A stretch of 64,000 nt of DNA from Mikania micrantha (Eukaryota; Streptophyta; Magnoliopsida; Asterales; Asteraceae). The position numbers and the translations under genes were made by a program. How positions within the stretch are numbered: the stretch's first letter is position 1; the number at the start of each line of letters is the position of its first letter. Below are positions 23,301-34,286 of this stretch, one piece after another. Below the pieces are notes generated by a model. It saw nothing but the letters and a program-made list of their open reading frames with translations. It made no database searches and had not been told where the DNA came from. The stretch is from the NCBI GenBank assembly GCA_009363875.1, contig CM018683.1:60156981-60220980 (forward strand), read 5' to 3'.

Positions 23301-24028
23301 CAAAGGAGTGAAAATTCCAGAGAACTGAACACTCTTCTTCTTTAGTTGTACAAAAACCTTCGAAAGTATCGAAGGGACTTTATAAATGTTCCCAATTAGT
23401 GAGAGCGAAGATGCTAACTCACTATAAAAGATTTGTTGCAAAAATCTGGGATACATACAAAATTTCTTTGCGGATGACACATTATCCACCAAGTTATTAA
23501 AAATAAAAGCAGAAAAGTTAAAAAGTTGATTGGTAATCAATCCATGAATAGCTGAAGCCGAATCAGATGGAATTTGATCCCAACCACCAGTTTTATTTGA
23601 AAGACAATGCAGAAACACATGTAGGAGATACTTGTAATTATAGGACACTCTTCCCTTCAAATAAGTCGGTGAAGGAAGAGGACCTTCGTATCCCATCGAC
23701 CTAAAGGTCGTTGCTACCTCATCCCTCGTGAAAGAAGCACTGCCTGTAGCATCATTAAGATTAAAATGTCTACAGATAGTTTCCACAGAAATAGAAATAG
23801 GATGAGCATCAATGGTAGCAGAAAGACGTTTACCCGTTGGAGAGTCAATCACATACCAAGAACCCAAAACTGCTGGTGATGAGACTCATACACCACGGTG
23901 TTGATAGTTAAAGCAGTAAAGTACCTACTTCGACGAAGAAATGAGTTAATAGGAGCGAAATCAGGATCATTGTCAGCAGAGAGTTCAACAGTCAGGTTGT
24001 GTGCAGGTTTGAATGCAAAGAGAGCCAT
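20344..24028 (-). pseudogene. E2 accessory 3' ORF (function unknown)
   Basis: It begins at the ATG at 24026-24028 (MALFAFKPAHNL) about 0.6 kb after RNase H and runs 3.69 kb, almost the same length as the 3.67-kb frame of E1. The N-terminal domain shows FLRRSRYF, ESHHQQFW, a frame change, then HVFLHCLS, FNFSAFIF and MYPRFLQ, matching the E1 motifs one for one. A Lys-rich patch (KKKKAKKSGKG) lies at about 23140-23100 in another frame. A coiled-coil piece (22494-22300) and long Ser, Thr and Glu-rich stretches follow, including repeated STEA words in the last piece (20910-20344), which ends TMKLQDY. At least four frame breaks occur. No known enzyme motif is visible. Confidence 0.7.
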
Positions 24029-24638
24029 TATTGAGATGAACAGTTTGGTGTAAGAAGAAACTGTCGATTATCGAAGAAGGAAGTGAGAATTTGAATGGGC
24101 GGGAGACCTTATATACCTTCGGATGCCAGCATTTAATATAACGAAACAATAAATATTTGAGATCCGGAGATAAAGAGGAAAAAGGTCTTCCGTGACAGCG
24201 ATGTATTACCACAAATCTTAGCAGATGAGAGAGATTCTTCCGAGGAAACAACAAAAAATTGTTGTGTAGTATCGGAAGGAAATTAATCTGTGCACAAAAG
24301 ATATGTATGCTTCGGAGGAAATAAGCATATGATAAGGAATCAGAAGGGAATGTTTCGGAAGCAAATAATTTATATCGGAAGATAAATACTTTCAAAAGAG
24401 TAAATATCTTAAGAAGTGTGACTTGTTCCGAATAAGGATTAAATAGCACGTCAGAAGACTTAACATTTCTTTTGATGAGTAAGTACTACTCAGAAGATAA
24501 GTTTAGTTTGTCTTCCAAAGGATCATTTAGGCCTTAATCTAATTACATTTACTCAATATTGATCATACCGATGGCTGTAATTAAATATCTGAACCTTCCT
24601 TCATCAAAAGCCTTGGTTAAGAGATCAGCCAAGTTGTG

Positions 24639-25199
24639 TTATGTATCAACTTTGACTAAATGAATTAGCTTCTTTTCTGCACAATCTCTGATGAAATGGT
24701 AGTGGATGCCAATGTGCTTGGTCTTGGAATGTTTGACTGGATTGTTAGTGATGGAAATTGCACTGGAATTGTCAATCTGGATGAGAGTATTAGACAACTC
24801 TACTCCATAGTCTTTCATTTGATTTTGAATCCAAAGTACTTGTGCACAACAACTTGAGGCAACTATATATTCAGCTTCTGCAGTAGAAGTTGAAACACAT
24901 GTCTTCTTCTTACATTGCCATGACACAATCCTGGATCCAAGGAACTGGCATCCTCCAGATGTAGACTTCTTACTGATGTTGCAACCCCCATAATCACTAT
25001 CAGTGTAGGCCATTAATTAAAAGTCAGCATTCCTAGGATACCATAATCCTAACTTTGGTGCTCCTTTGAGGTATCTGAAAATTCTCTTTACAGCAAGCAT
25101 ATGTGAGATCTTAGGATTTGCCTGAAACCGTGCACACAAGCAAGTTGCAAACATGATATCAATCCTGCTTGTTGTTAGATACAACAAAGAGCCAATCAT
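24639..25199 (-). pseudogene. E2 RNase H
   Basis: Contains SLLYLTTSRIDIMFA from the RT-RNase H connection (25199-25017). AYTDSDYGGCNISKKSTSG follows with the first catalytic Asp, then STAEAEYIVASSC (Glu), LIQIDNSSAISI (Asp) and HSKTKHIGIHYHF. One stop at 25014-25016 splits the region. The product would digest the RNA of the RNA-DNA hybrid. Confidence 0.85.
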
Positions 25200-25299
25200 T
25201 GCTCTGTACTAGTGCTGATCAACATCTTCCACCTCAAGATCAGGGCCTAGAGATGTTGATTTGGACATGGGATTACCAAGAGCTTAAAGTCGGTGAAAC

Positions 25300-26195
25300 T
25301 AAATCTTTCAAGTATATCCTTGACATATTTTGATTGATTGATAAAGATCCCTGTAGGAGTTTACTTCACTTGTAATCCAAGGAATAAAGTGAGTTCAACA
25401 ATTGAACTCATTTCAAATTTTGATTTCATTAGTGCTTTAAACTCCTTGCAGAGAGTTTCATGAGTTGAACCAAAGATAATATAATCAACATATATCTGGA
25501 CAAGCATGATATGTTGATTGGATTTCTTGAAAAAAAAGTTTTATCTATGGTTCCCCTTTTGAAGCTGTTTGTCAACAGAAAAGAGGACAAAGTTTCATAC
25601 CAATTTTTGGGTGCTTGATGCAGCCCATATAGAGTTGTATCAAGCTTGCAGACATGATCCTCAAATCCAGGTGGTTGACATACATAGATCTCCTCATTAA
25701 TCTTCCCATAGAGGAAAGAACTTTTAACATCCATTTGAAAAACTTTGAAGTTTCTGGCAACTGCAAATACGAGAAATATTCTGATGGCTTCAATTCTGGA
25801 AACTGGAGAAAAACTTCATCATAATGAATTCTTTCTTTTTGGGTGTATCCCTGCACCACTAACCTTGCTTTATTCTTTACGACAACACCTTTGTCATCCT
25901 TCTTGTTTCTAAACACCCACTTTGTTCCAATTGCATACTTACCCTTGGGTAAAGGGTAAACCTTCCAAACTCCCTGTCTTTCAAATTGAAGAAGTTCTTC
26001 CTGCATGGCTTCTACCCAACTGCTATCTTTTAGAGCTTCAACATCTTTCTTTGGTTCTATTTGGGATAGAAAGCAAGAAAACAAACAGATGTTTAAGTCA
26101 TGCATGGAGCTTCTTGTTCTTACTCCTTCAACATTACCAATAATATTCTCAACTGGATGGGTATTATGAATGCGAGTTCTCGGGATCACATCCAA
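25300..26195 (-). pseudogene. E2 reverse transcriptase
   Basis: The order is SSWVEAMQEELLQFERQGVW, KGKYAIGTKWVFRNK, NKARLVVQGYTQ and HYDEVF, then a frame change near 25810. MDVKSSFLYGKINEEIYVC, CQPPGFED and YGLHQAPKNWYE follow, and a second frame change falls just before the YVDD box region at about 25500 (read as SRYMLIILSLV in one frame). The catalytic region is therefore out of frame. Closest in layout to E1 RT but clearly diverged from it. Confidence 0.85.
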
Positions 26196-26276
26196 CTAAG
26201 AATTCAAATCCATGTTGTTTGGATCAAGGTTTGGAAGTACCAACTCAAGCTGGATTGCTGGTAGATCTTGAGGTCT

Positions 26277-27467
26277 CTAAGGTTGGACTGTTGTGGGATG
26301 ATTTTCTCTGGGATAATGAGTTTCCAGAGTGTTTGCTTCAATAGAAGGGCTCCCAACTTCTTGAATCACTGGAACTGATGTAAAGTCACTTAAAGGAACA
26401 TCCTGAGAAGTGTTGATTGTCTTAAATTGTGAAACAGTATCATGTGTTGAAGTGGATTCTGCCAAGATTTGTCTTGAAGCTATTGGCAGTTCAACACGAA
26501 AGTCTTCTTCTCTTGTGTGCTTGGAGGAGTCCAAAATAGGTATCTGTTGATCTGGAACACACTTTTTCACAAGATTAAATGCAGATATGAATTTATTAAG
26601 ATTAAATAACAAATCAGGGCCTAATCCAAGTTTATTGATAGTATGTTCATTGAACCAAACATTTGCAGACTCTTCAATAATTCTGGAAACTTTGATATAT
26701 ACTATATATGCTTTTGCATGTGAAGAGTACCCAACAAAGTAGCCCTCTGCTGATTTCTCAGCAAATTTGGCTAGATGATCTTTAGTATTCAAGATGGTGC
26801 ATTGACATCCAAATGGTTTAAGAAATCCAATAAATGGTTTTCTTTTATGCCAAATTTCATAAGGAGTCATGCCATGTGACTTAACCACCAATACTCTATT
26901 TTGAACATACGAGGCAGTGTTGACTGCTTCTGCCCAAAAAGTTATTGGTAGTTTAGCATAAGACAACATGGTTTTTGCAGCCTCAATTAGTGTCGTATTC
27001 CTTCTCTCAGCAACACCATTTTGTTGTAGAGACCTAGGAGCACTAAATTGTTTTGTTATACATTTAGATTTACAAAAAGAATTTAAAATATGGTTTTTGA
27101 ATTCTGATCCTTGATCTGATCTGATTATTTTGACATGATGGTTACTCTCATTCTCAATTCTAAGAATGAATGAGTTTAGGATCTCAGCAGTTTCATCCTT
27201 GGTGTTCAAGAAGAACACCCAGGTATACCGAGAGAAATCTTCAGTAACTACCAAGCAATATGACTTCCAACCTAGACTTTTAACACTTGTGGGACAAAAC
27301 AAGTCCATATGAAGCAAATGCAGCACTGTTGTGATAGAATTTATCTCTTTGGCATGATTAGATGATTTGTGTTGCTTCCCTTTCAAGCAAGCAACACATT
27401 TATCAACACAGATGAACTCCTTTGTTGGTAAATCGGTTACTAAATTATTTTTGATAAGTTTATTCAT
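26277..27467 (-). pseudogene. E2 integrase, open over 396 codons
   Basis: The best-kept gene of E2. It starts in the zinc-binding region (CVDKCVACLKGKQHKSS), then LHMDLFCPTSVKS with the first catalytic Asp, IIRSDQGSEFKN with the second, and QQNGVAERRNTTLIEA with the Glu. LPITFWAEAVNTASY and MTPYEIWHKRKPF follow, in the usual Copia order. The domain is uninterrupted from 27467 to 26277 and continues into the Ser and Thr-rich linker to RT. The FGP of the first motif is FCP here. The catalytic triad is intact, though the rest of the element is broken. Confidence 0.9.
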
Positions 27468-27521
27468 GTTTTTAAGGTTTACGTGACAAAGTAGCCTATG
27501 CCAAAGAGATGATTCATCAAG

Positions 27522-27950
27522 TTAAGCTTTTGAGACAAAGCAACTTATATTACTAAGTGCTGTAGATGTGCTCATATCCAGGATGTACATGTTGTTTCTC
27601 CTGGGGGCCCTGAGCAGAATTTGATCATTAGGAACAACAAATCCTGGTTTCAGTACTATGCATTCATACTCAGTAAACACCATGTTGTGCTTTTGGTCAC
27701 ACACCTGTGACACACTCTGTAAATTATAATTTAATTCATTTACAAAATGCACTTTCTCAAAGCTTACCTTGCCATTAGTGATTGTGCCCATACCTGTGAT
27801 GTAACCTCCTACAGGATCATTTCCAAATGCAACAGAACCTCCAAAGAATGCTTCATATTTTTGCAGATGAGTCTTGTTGCCTGTCATGTGCCTGGAACAG
27901 TCGCTGTCAATAATCCACAAGTTGCTCTTTGATTCCTGTTGTCCCTGCAC
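27522..27950 (-). pseudogene. E2 protease with altered active site
   Basis: LWIIDSDCSRHMTG at about 27915 is the active-site region. The usual Asp-Ser-Gly reads Asp-Ser-Asp, so Gly is replaced. VHFVNELNYNLQSVSQVCD follows as in E1. The 142-codon stretch is otherwise open. Loss of the Gly should abolish folding of the active-site loop; this is inferred from what is known of aspartic proteases. Confidence 0.85.
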
Positions 27951-27989
27951 ATGACCAGAAGTGAATTAGTTCCTGATGGGAACCAAAGC

Positions 27990-30669
27990 TCATGTGGTCT
28001 TGGGTTTTCCATTGGTATCATTATAAACAAATTTCTTTAACATCATCTTAGGTGGGACAGATGATGAGCGGGGTGGTTGATTATTTGGTTGAACTGTTAG
28101 TTCAGAGGTTTTTTTCTTCTTCCAAATCTTCTTGACCCGTGGAGTTATTGGAGAAGTTTTCTTCCTCTGACTTCCCTTAAAAGCCACTTTTGGTTTTTCT
28201 TCTGTTGGTTTGAAATTCATTTTGTGTGAGGATTTTTCTTCTGCTCTTCTTCTTCCTAAGTGCTGAGTGTCAGAAGCTCTTTTGACTTTTGCTTCCGATG
28301 GCTTTTTGGTTTCGAAAGACTGTTTGATTCTTCTCTTCTTATTGATTAGAAGTGCCTGCCTTTGATGACTTCTTAGCTGATTTTCTTCTTTCTAGAGTAG
28401 ACTTTTCTCCCGAAGACACTGATGACTTACACCAACTTTCTTTTCTTCCTCTTCCTTGTGATCTACATTGAATTGAATCCTGCTTCTTGGATTATAGAAG
28501 TAGTCAGCGGCAAAATGGTTTGTCTCACCACACATCAGACACACAGTCTGATCATTGAGAAATTTCTGAGGCTTCTCTCCTTGGAAGATGGCTGAGTTAT
28601 GGTTTACCGAACTTGACTGTTTAGAAGTTCCAACCTTGCTTGTTGGTTGGGTGGTTTACCTGAATCCCTGAAACACTGGCTTTTCTATCCTTTGATCTAG
28701 CCCTTTTTGACTTGTCAGATGGACAAGTAACTACTCATCTGAAGATGTACTTCCAATTTGAACATTTTTAGCTTTCACAAAAGATGATTGATTTTTCTTG
28801 GTTTTCTTAAGTTTAGAAACTGATTTTAACTTTTCAAAATTTTTAGAAATGTCATCTTCAGATGTATGAGATGATTGAGTTGGGTTAGATTCAGGCAAAT
28901 CAATTTCTTGTTGAATCATGTGTATATCTAAAATTTCGTCATACACAAGATCAACTTCTGGTCTACACCGAACCTCCACCATTGGGGTATAAGTAGATGG
29001 GGGTTCCATTTTGTTATAACCCAAACCAGCCCCTCTTTTCCTCGCTAACTCAGCTGTATCACTCTTTTTAAAAAGTTTTTCATACTTTTCACCCTGACTC
29101 AAAAATTTGTCTCAGTAAGACTCAGCCAATACAAGTTCTGTCTTGGCAGTTGTTAACCTCTCCAAAAGATTGTTAATTTAACATTGTTTGTTAGTGTCTT
29201 CATGCTTCAAACTGGAAATGGTCTTTTCCAGTTCCTTAATCTTTTCTTTATAATTTTTTTCAAATTCAAAGAAATTAGCCTTGACAACTTGTAATGACTC
29301 GAGTTCATTACAGACTTGAATATTAAATCTTTTATAAGCATTTAAATTTTCTAAACATTCAGGTGTGCACATATCTTATGTTACCTTGAGTGTAGAGTTT
29401 GAGTCGTTGGCCATCAGGGCATTGTTGGAGATAGAAGTATCCTCAGCTTGGAAACTCGAATCTGAAAAATCATGTTGTTCTGCAACATTGGCACTATTTG
29501 AGGAGCTTGATGGTCTTTGGTGTGGCTGTCCAGAAGTTGAAGGCTGAGAGTTTGGAGATTTACACTCTGTGGCAAAGTGCCTAATTGTTGACAGTTGAAG
29601 CATTTTAGCTTGGACTTGTCTAAGCCAAACCCGGTCTTCATGTTGTGTTTCCTAAACTGTCTACCAGTTCTTTGACAGAACTTCTTTGCCCTATAGGGAT
29701 CATGGCCATCTGGTAATTGATGTCTATCTCCTCAAGATCATCAGCAGAAATTCCATCTAAATCTTCTTGGCATAGATGGAAGTAGTTGGTCTCTTCAGCC
29801 ATAAAAGCTCCTTGCGCAGAAGTAAGCAGTGGGGTTGTGTTGGTGAATTAGTTTTAGTGTGAGGTTGATGGAGTGGGGGTTTCAGGAAAAGTGACAATGG
29901 GTGTGGAAGTTGAGTGGTAGATGGGTTGGTAATTTTGGTAAGGTGGATTGTGGATGGGTGCATATAGAGCTGTTGAACCAGAAGGTACGGGGGAAGGTCT
30001 AGGTTCTTGAGCATCAATTTCCATTTGGTATGCACTAAGTATACCAAATAGTTCCCCAAGCTTTAAGGTTCTTAAATTCTCTGTTCTTCAAATGGAAACA
30101 GAGTAGATGTTCCATGCCTGTGGAAGTGATCTAAAAAATTTTATTATCACGTATTGGTTCTCCATCTTGACACTTGCAGCCACTAACTCGTCAACCAACT
30201 GGACATACCTTAGATATTGAGGTCATTTTCTCATTGTTTTCTTGACAGAAGTTCTCGAACTTCTGTTTCAGCATGTCCTTTTTGTTTTCCTCGACGTCTT
30301 CAGATCCCTCATACATCTGCTGCAGAGAGTTCCACAGCTCCTGTGCAGATTTGCATTTCTTAAAAGCGTGTATGATTGAGTTGGGAATTTCCTTCTGGAT
30401 GAGCCATAAAGCCTTCGAATCTATCTCCATTCTCTTGTAGTCTTCATTAGAATAAAGAGCTGGGTCTTTCGGCACAGCTGCTCCACCGGTGCCTGCAGCA
30501 GCTATAGTTTGGATGAACGGTCCCTCAATAACTGACTTCCAAAGTTTGAAGTCTTGCTTCCTGATAAAACCCTCCATCCAAACCTTCCATGTGTCATAAT
30601 CGTCAGGAGTAAACATGGGTGTTTATTGAGAGTACCATTCTCAGTATCATGCTTGCTCATGGTGGTCAT
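27990..30669 (-). pseudogene. E2 gag
   Basis: The likely start is the ATG at 30667-30669 or 30658-30660, with a frame change before MFTPDDYDTWKVWME (30616). The capsid-like UBN2 region runs to 30191 (SAQELWNSLQQMYEGSEDVE). The zinc knuckle at about 29600 is split: CFNCQQLG reads in one frame and HFATECKSP in the next, so a single-base change lies inside the knuckle. Downstream pieces are a coiled coil (29372-29178), an acidic piece (29102-28731) and a basic piece (28220-27990). Heavily decayed. Confidence 0.8.
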
Positions 30670-30760
30670 TGTGATTTAAAGTAGCTTGAAAAACAAAGAG
30701 TAGTAGAGGATACACAAACGGTAACTTAAGAATGGTTAGTTGCTTAAGTTAAGAGCCAAA

Positions 30761-30772
30761 GCTCTGATACCA
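30761..30772 (-). other. E2 primer binding site (tRNA-Met)
   Basis: GCTCTGATACCA on the plus strand, identical to the E1 site, two bases from the LTR. Confidence 0.93.
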
Positions 30773-30774
30773 CT

Positions 30775-31544
30775 TGTTGGATCGGGTTGAGTAATCTACA
30801 CAACACTTATCACAAGTTATCGTTTACAAAGTTGATAGTTGCGGAAACTCTATCAACTTAGTTTTGTAAAAACAGTTTGAAAACAAAGTACTGAAAGTAA
30901 TAGTAAATTCAAGGTCAAAGTATATTGCATTCAACTGTTAGGATTACAACACTTAGCTCAAGCACTCACTCGTGATTTTCTAACTAACATGTGAAGGATT
31001 ATATACTAAGACCTACGACCGTATCCTCGTAGGAATACATGGCTAGACAAAACACTAGAAACAAATGTATTCTTAATCTAGTATCTGTTATGGTCTTGAC
31101 AAGCCAAGCCGTATTAATTACAATCAATACAAAAGACTCCATTGACTTTTACAATAAAGACCTAAACAACAAAATGCATCAACTGTTTAGTATCTTTGTA
31201 GCCTTGACAAATCTTCTTAATTTGTTGCTGACTAACATCGGAATGTCTTCTCTGTTATTCTGAGTATATGAAAGCAGCTCTGTTTATTTCCTAAAGTGTG
31301 GAGAATCTTTGTCAGAGAAAAGTCTTCGGAAGTTTTTGTCTTGGGAACCACTAATGATCGGAAGCACCGATCGATTTGAGCCTTTAACCAGGGAACCAGT
31401 TGTATTTAGTGGAAGGAATTATCATTCAGAAGCAATGGTTCTTTCGAAGGTTAATCCCTTTTGTTCAGTGGTTGTATATCTTCCAATTGTTCATAACTTG
31501 ATCCAGAGATGTTTTGGTGCACATCAGCCTTAAAAATCCTTACA
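30775..31544 (-). repeat. E2 5' LTR, 770 bp
   Basis: Starts TGTTGGATCGGGTTGAG and ends CCTTACA, followed by the AAATT duplication. It pairs with 19393-20177. Confidence 0.95.
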
Positions 31545-31885
31545 AAATTAACTATTAGTCTTGAATTTTCTATGCCCAACAATTATAAACCCAGTTTGAA
31601 ACTAAGAACCTAATAGATTTATCTCATATGTGTCAATTGTTGATTTAACTCATTTAGAGTGAAAGTTTGTTGTGTAAAATTTAGAAAATACATATTTCAC
31701 CATCCAAACATTCAGACTCAACATGACATCATAAGTTCAAAACTCCAAAAACAAGAAAAACAAAACTGACAATAAAATATCCAAAACATGTCAAAGCACT
31801 CATCAAGCATATGAACCTAACTCACTTTCGTAGGAATCACGGTTATATTTAACATTTACAACAAGCTTTTTAAGCCTCTCGCTAG
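31545..31885. other. Flank of the E2 target, no gene seen
   Basis: AAATTAACTATTAGTCTTG onward matches 16464-16560, so it is the other side of the sequence that E2 entered. From about 31700 it is AT-rich without a frame. The last 67 bases (31819-31885) are repeated at 32938-33004. Confidence 0.6.
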
Positions 31886-32927
31886 TAGAGATGGGCATAA
31901 AAACCGGTTTCTAAACCAGTTCATAAAGCATCTCAAACCGGTTCCCCCCAAACTGGTTTCCAAACCGTTCCGAACCTACGGTTTGGGATAGGTTTGTATT
32001 TTCGAACGTTGGAATAGGTTTGGAAGTGAACCGAACCGTTTCCCAAACCGGGTTTAACGTCTAGTCGAGAATATTACCATTTTTTTTAAAAATAGCCGTT
32101 GGGGTGTTTTTGGACCCTTTTTTGGTGTTTTTTGGCATCTTAGACCCCATAAGTTTAGTATAAATAGGTAGTGGTTGTTTAGGTTCAATCACACAACTCT
32201 CAGACGCAAAAAAGCTCTACAAACGAAAAAAACACTCTCCAAACTCTCGAAACGCAAACCCGCTCACAAATGGCTTCATCAAGTGCTAACTCTTCTGTTG
32301 GTTGTGGTGCATCAACAAACCTTGAAGTTGTTGAAGTTATTCCTACGAAAAGGAATCCCGAAATATGGAAAAACTATGACTTGTGTAGGATGTCGAGCGG
32401 TTCGAATAAAGCTCGTTGCAAGCTTTGTGGTAGTTTTTTCAAACACGACGCGAATAGTACTTTGAAAAACCATCACGAGTTCAAATATTGCAAAGCTTTG
32501 ATTAGTTTAAGGTTTTATTAGGGTTTTTGTTAATTATTAGTTATGATTTGATTAGTTTAAGGTTTTATTAATTATTAGTTGTTTTGATTAGTTTAAGGTT
32601 TTATTAGGGTTTTTATTAATTATCAGTTATAATTTGATTAGTTTATGGTTTTATTAATTATTAGTTTAAGGTTTTATTAGTTTAAGGTTTAGGTTTTATT
32701 AGTTTAAGATTTTGTTAGTTTTAGTTTTTATTAAAGGTTAAGGTTTTATTAGGTTTTGAAAAATAAAAGAAAATAAAAAACTGGTTTCCAGAACCGGTTT
32801 GGCCCAAACCGGTTTTTTTAACCCGAACCGGTTTGGACTAAAACCGGTTTGCCTCAGACACTGTACAAACTGATCCGGTTTGTAAACCAAACCGGTTTGG
32901 TGATAAAAACCGGTTTGAGCACCTCTA
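31886..32927 (+). mobile_element. hAT-like element reduced to a BED finger
   Basis: The left end TAGAGATGGGCATAAAAACC and the reversed right end TAGAGGTGCTCAAACCGG look like imperfect hAT terminal repeats. Both ends carry many AACCGG words. Of the transposase only a BED-finger start remains (32270-32521). The rest is low-complexity sequence at 32520-32760 built from GATTAGTTTAAGGTTTTATT-like words. I see no clean 8-bp duplication. Confidence 0.6.
32270..32521 (+). CDS. BED-type zinc finger peptide (83 aa)
   Basis: An 83-codon ORF reading IWKNYDLCRMSSGSNKARCK, then CKLCGSFFKHDANSTLKNHH. The pattern Cys-X2-Cys ... His-X-His-like with an aromatic N-terminal motif is the BED finger that starts many hAT transposases and binds the element ends. 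The catalytic and dimerisation domains are absent; the frame stops at low-complexity DNA. It could give a small DNA-binding peptide if transcribed, but nothing shows that it is. A TATA-like TATAAATA lies at 32159-32166, about 100 bases upstream of the start, which could be the remnant promoter. Confidence 0.55.
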   Translation: MASSSANSSVGCGASTNLEVVEVIPTKRNPEIWKNYDLCRMSSGSNKARCKLCGSFFKHDANSTLKNHHEFKYCKALISLRFY

Positions 32928-32937
32928 GGACCGGTTT

Positions 32938-34286
32938 AACTCACTTTCATAGGAATCACGATTATATTTAACATTTACAATAAGCTTTTTAAGCCTCTCG
33001 CTAGGACCGAGTGGAAGAGTGAAGTTTCGTTTGTAGTGAATACATTCACAAAGTTCTCGGGTTGCCACTCAAAAAGCACTAAGTTTTAGGTCTTCATTCA
33101 TATCATATATACCAGATTTGATGCTTATGGTGGTTGAAAGGTAAATTTGCTTCCAATGTCCCTTACCAACTTAGTTGTTATCTACTAAATACCAGGCCTC
33201 TTGCCTAAGCTCTCCATATTACGTTTTCATTCATACTCACCGTCAAAAAAGTTTTTTGACACTCTTGGGTGGTTTATTTGATCCACCTGATGATTCTACA
33301 GATTTTTATTTCTAACTAGATGTAATTCTTTAAGCTTTAATTTCCACATGCTGTCTCTCAGGTAGCTTCTCCTTTTGATCTATTGATTCCCCAACCTTTT
33401 CATTTTCATTCAGCACTTCCCTAACATTCTTCGCCTGGGACATATAAAAACGTAAGACCATTCTTTTTGGTGTTCTCGACATTTACATTGTAGATAGGAG
33501 GATACATGTTAGTTTTACCTGTAACAAAATAAGTATTTTCAATGAATTAAGTGAATAAATTTAGCAATATATTTAAAAGGAACTTACGTTTCAAAAATCT
33601 CATACTAATTGTATAGTCTCGACAATTGATTAGTGCACTAGGTGTTGCCGAAACTAATCTTCTTAGTTTGACTGCAGGCTGTTCTTTTTGCAAAAAGTAA
33701 GAGCATAATCGAGCACCAACAGGTACTCAGGTAATAGAATTCTTGATGTTGACACTTACTCCTACCAGCATTCATCGGGTACATTTATGTGTCAAATCTA
33801 ATAACACACTGTGGTGTTAGTTGGTTGCAAGGGACCAAATCATACCGGTCATATAGGCTCCCTAATAAAATACCAACGCTAGCATCACATAATCCAGAAG
33901 TGCCCTATTAGTTTTAAATTCACCAATTTAGATTGTAATGAAAGGTTCTCCTAGATCACTTTCTTCCTTGAACTCATTTTTCTCACTGTCCTGGTGGATG
34001 CTTAGTATACTCTCGTGCACATTCCTTGTATAGTCTTTGAGCTGGAACTATGGTGTTGAGCATTTATTTTTGTGTAGTTTATGCCTAATGTTTTGTTAAT
34101 TTCCCAACTTGCTTGGACAATGCATCAACTGTCTTGTCCCTAACCTTATTTTCCTATCCCATCTCCTTAAGGAAATCCATGATTTTCTTGTTTGATGTCT
34201 CCGCATGGCAGGATGATCCTCCTAGGTCATTGTATTGATGGTAGTTTCTTTGAAAGCCTTGGTTATTTCATCATTGTTTGTTATAG
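32938..34286. other. Host or old transposon sequence, no supported gene
   Basis: Starts with the second copy of the 67-bp repeat. On the minus strand short coding-like pieces occur, such as YPPIYNVNVENTKKNG at about 33510-33430 between plausible splice sites and NENEKVGESIDQKEK at about 33410-33360, both with stops nearby. I cannot name the source. E3 entered this sequence at 34282-34286. Confidence 0.35.

Larger units (their letters stand above)
19393..31544 (-). mobile_element. Copia LTR retrotransposon E2, complete ends, 12.15 kb
   Basis: Two LTRs (19393-20177 and 30775-31544) with TG...CA ends are flanked by AAATT (19388-19392 and 31545-31549). PPT and PBS lie in the right places for a minus-strand element. 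The order is gag, PR, INT, RT, RNase H, accessory frame. The two LTRs differ at dozens of positions and by a 20-bp indel near 19995, so the insertion is old. The coding regions carry many frameshifts. Confidence 0.95.
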
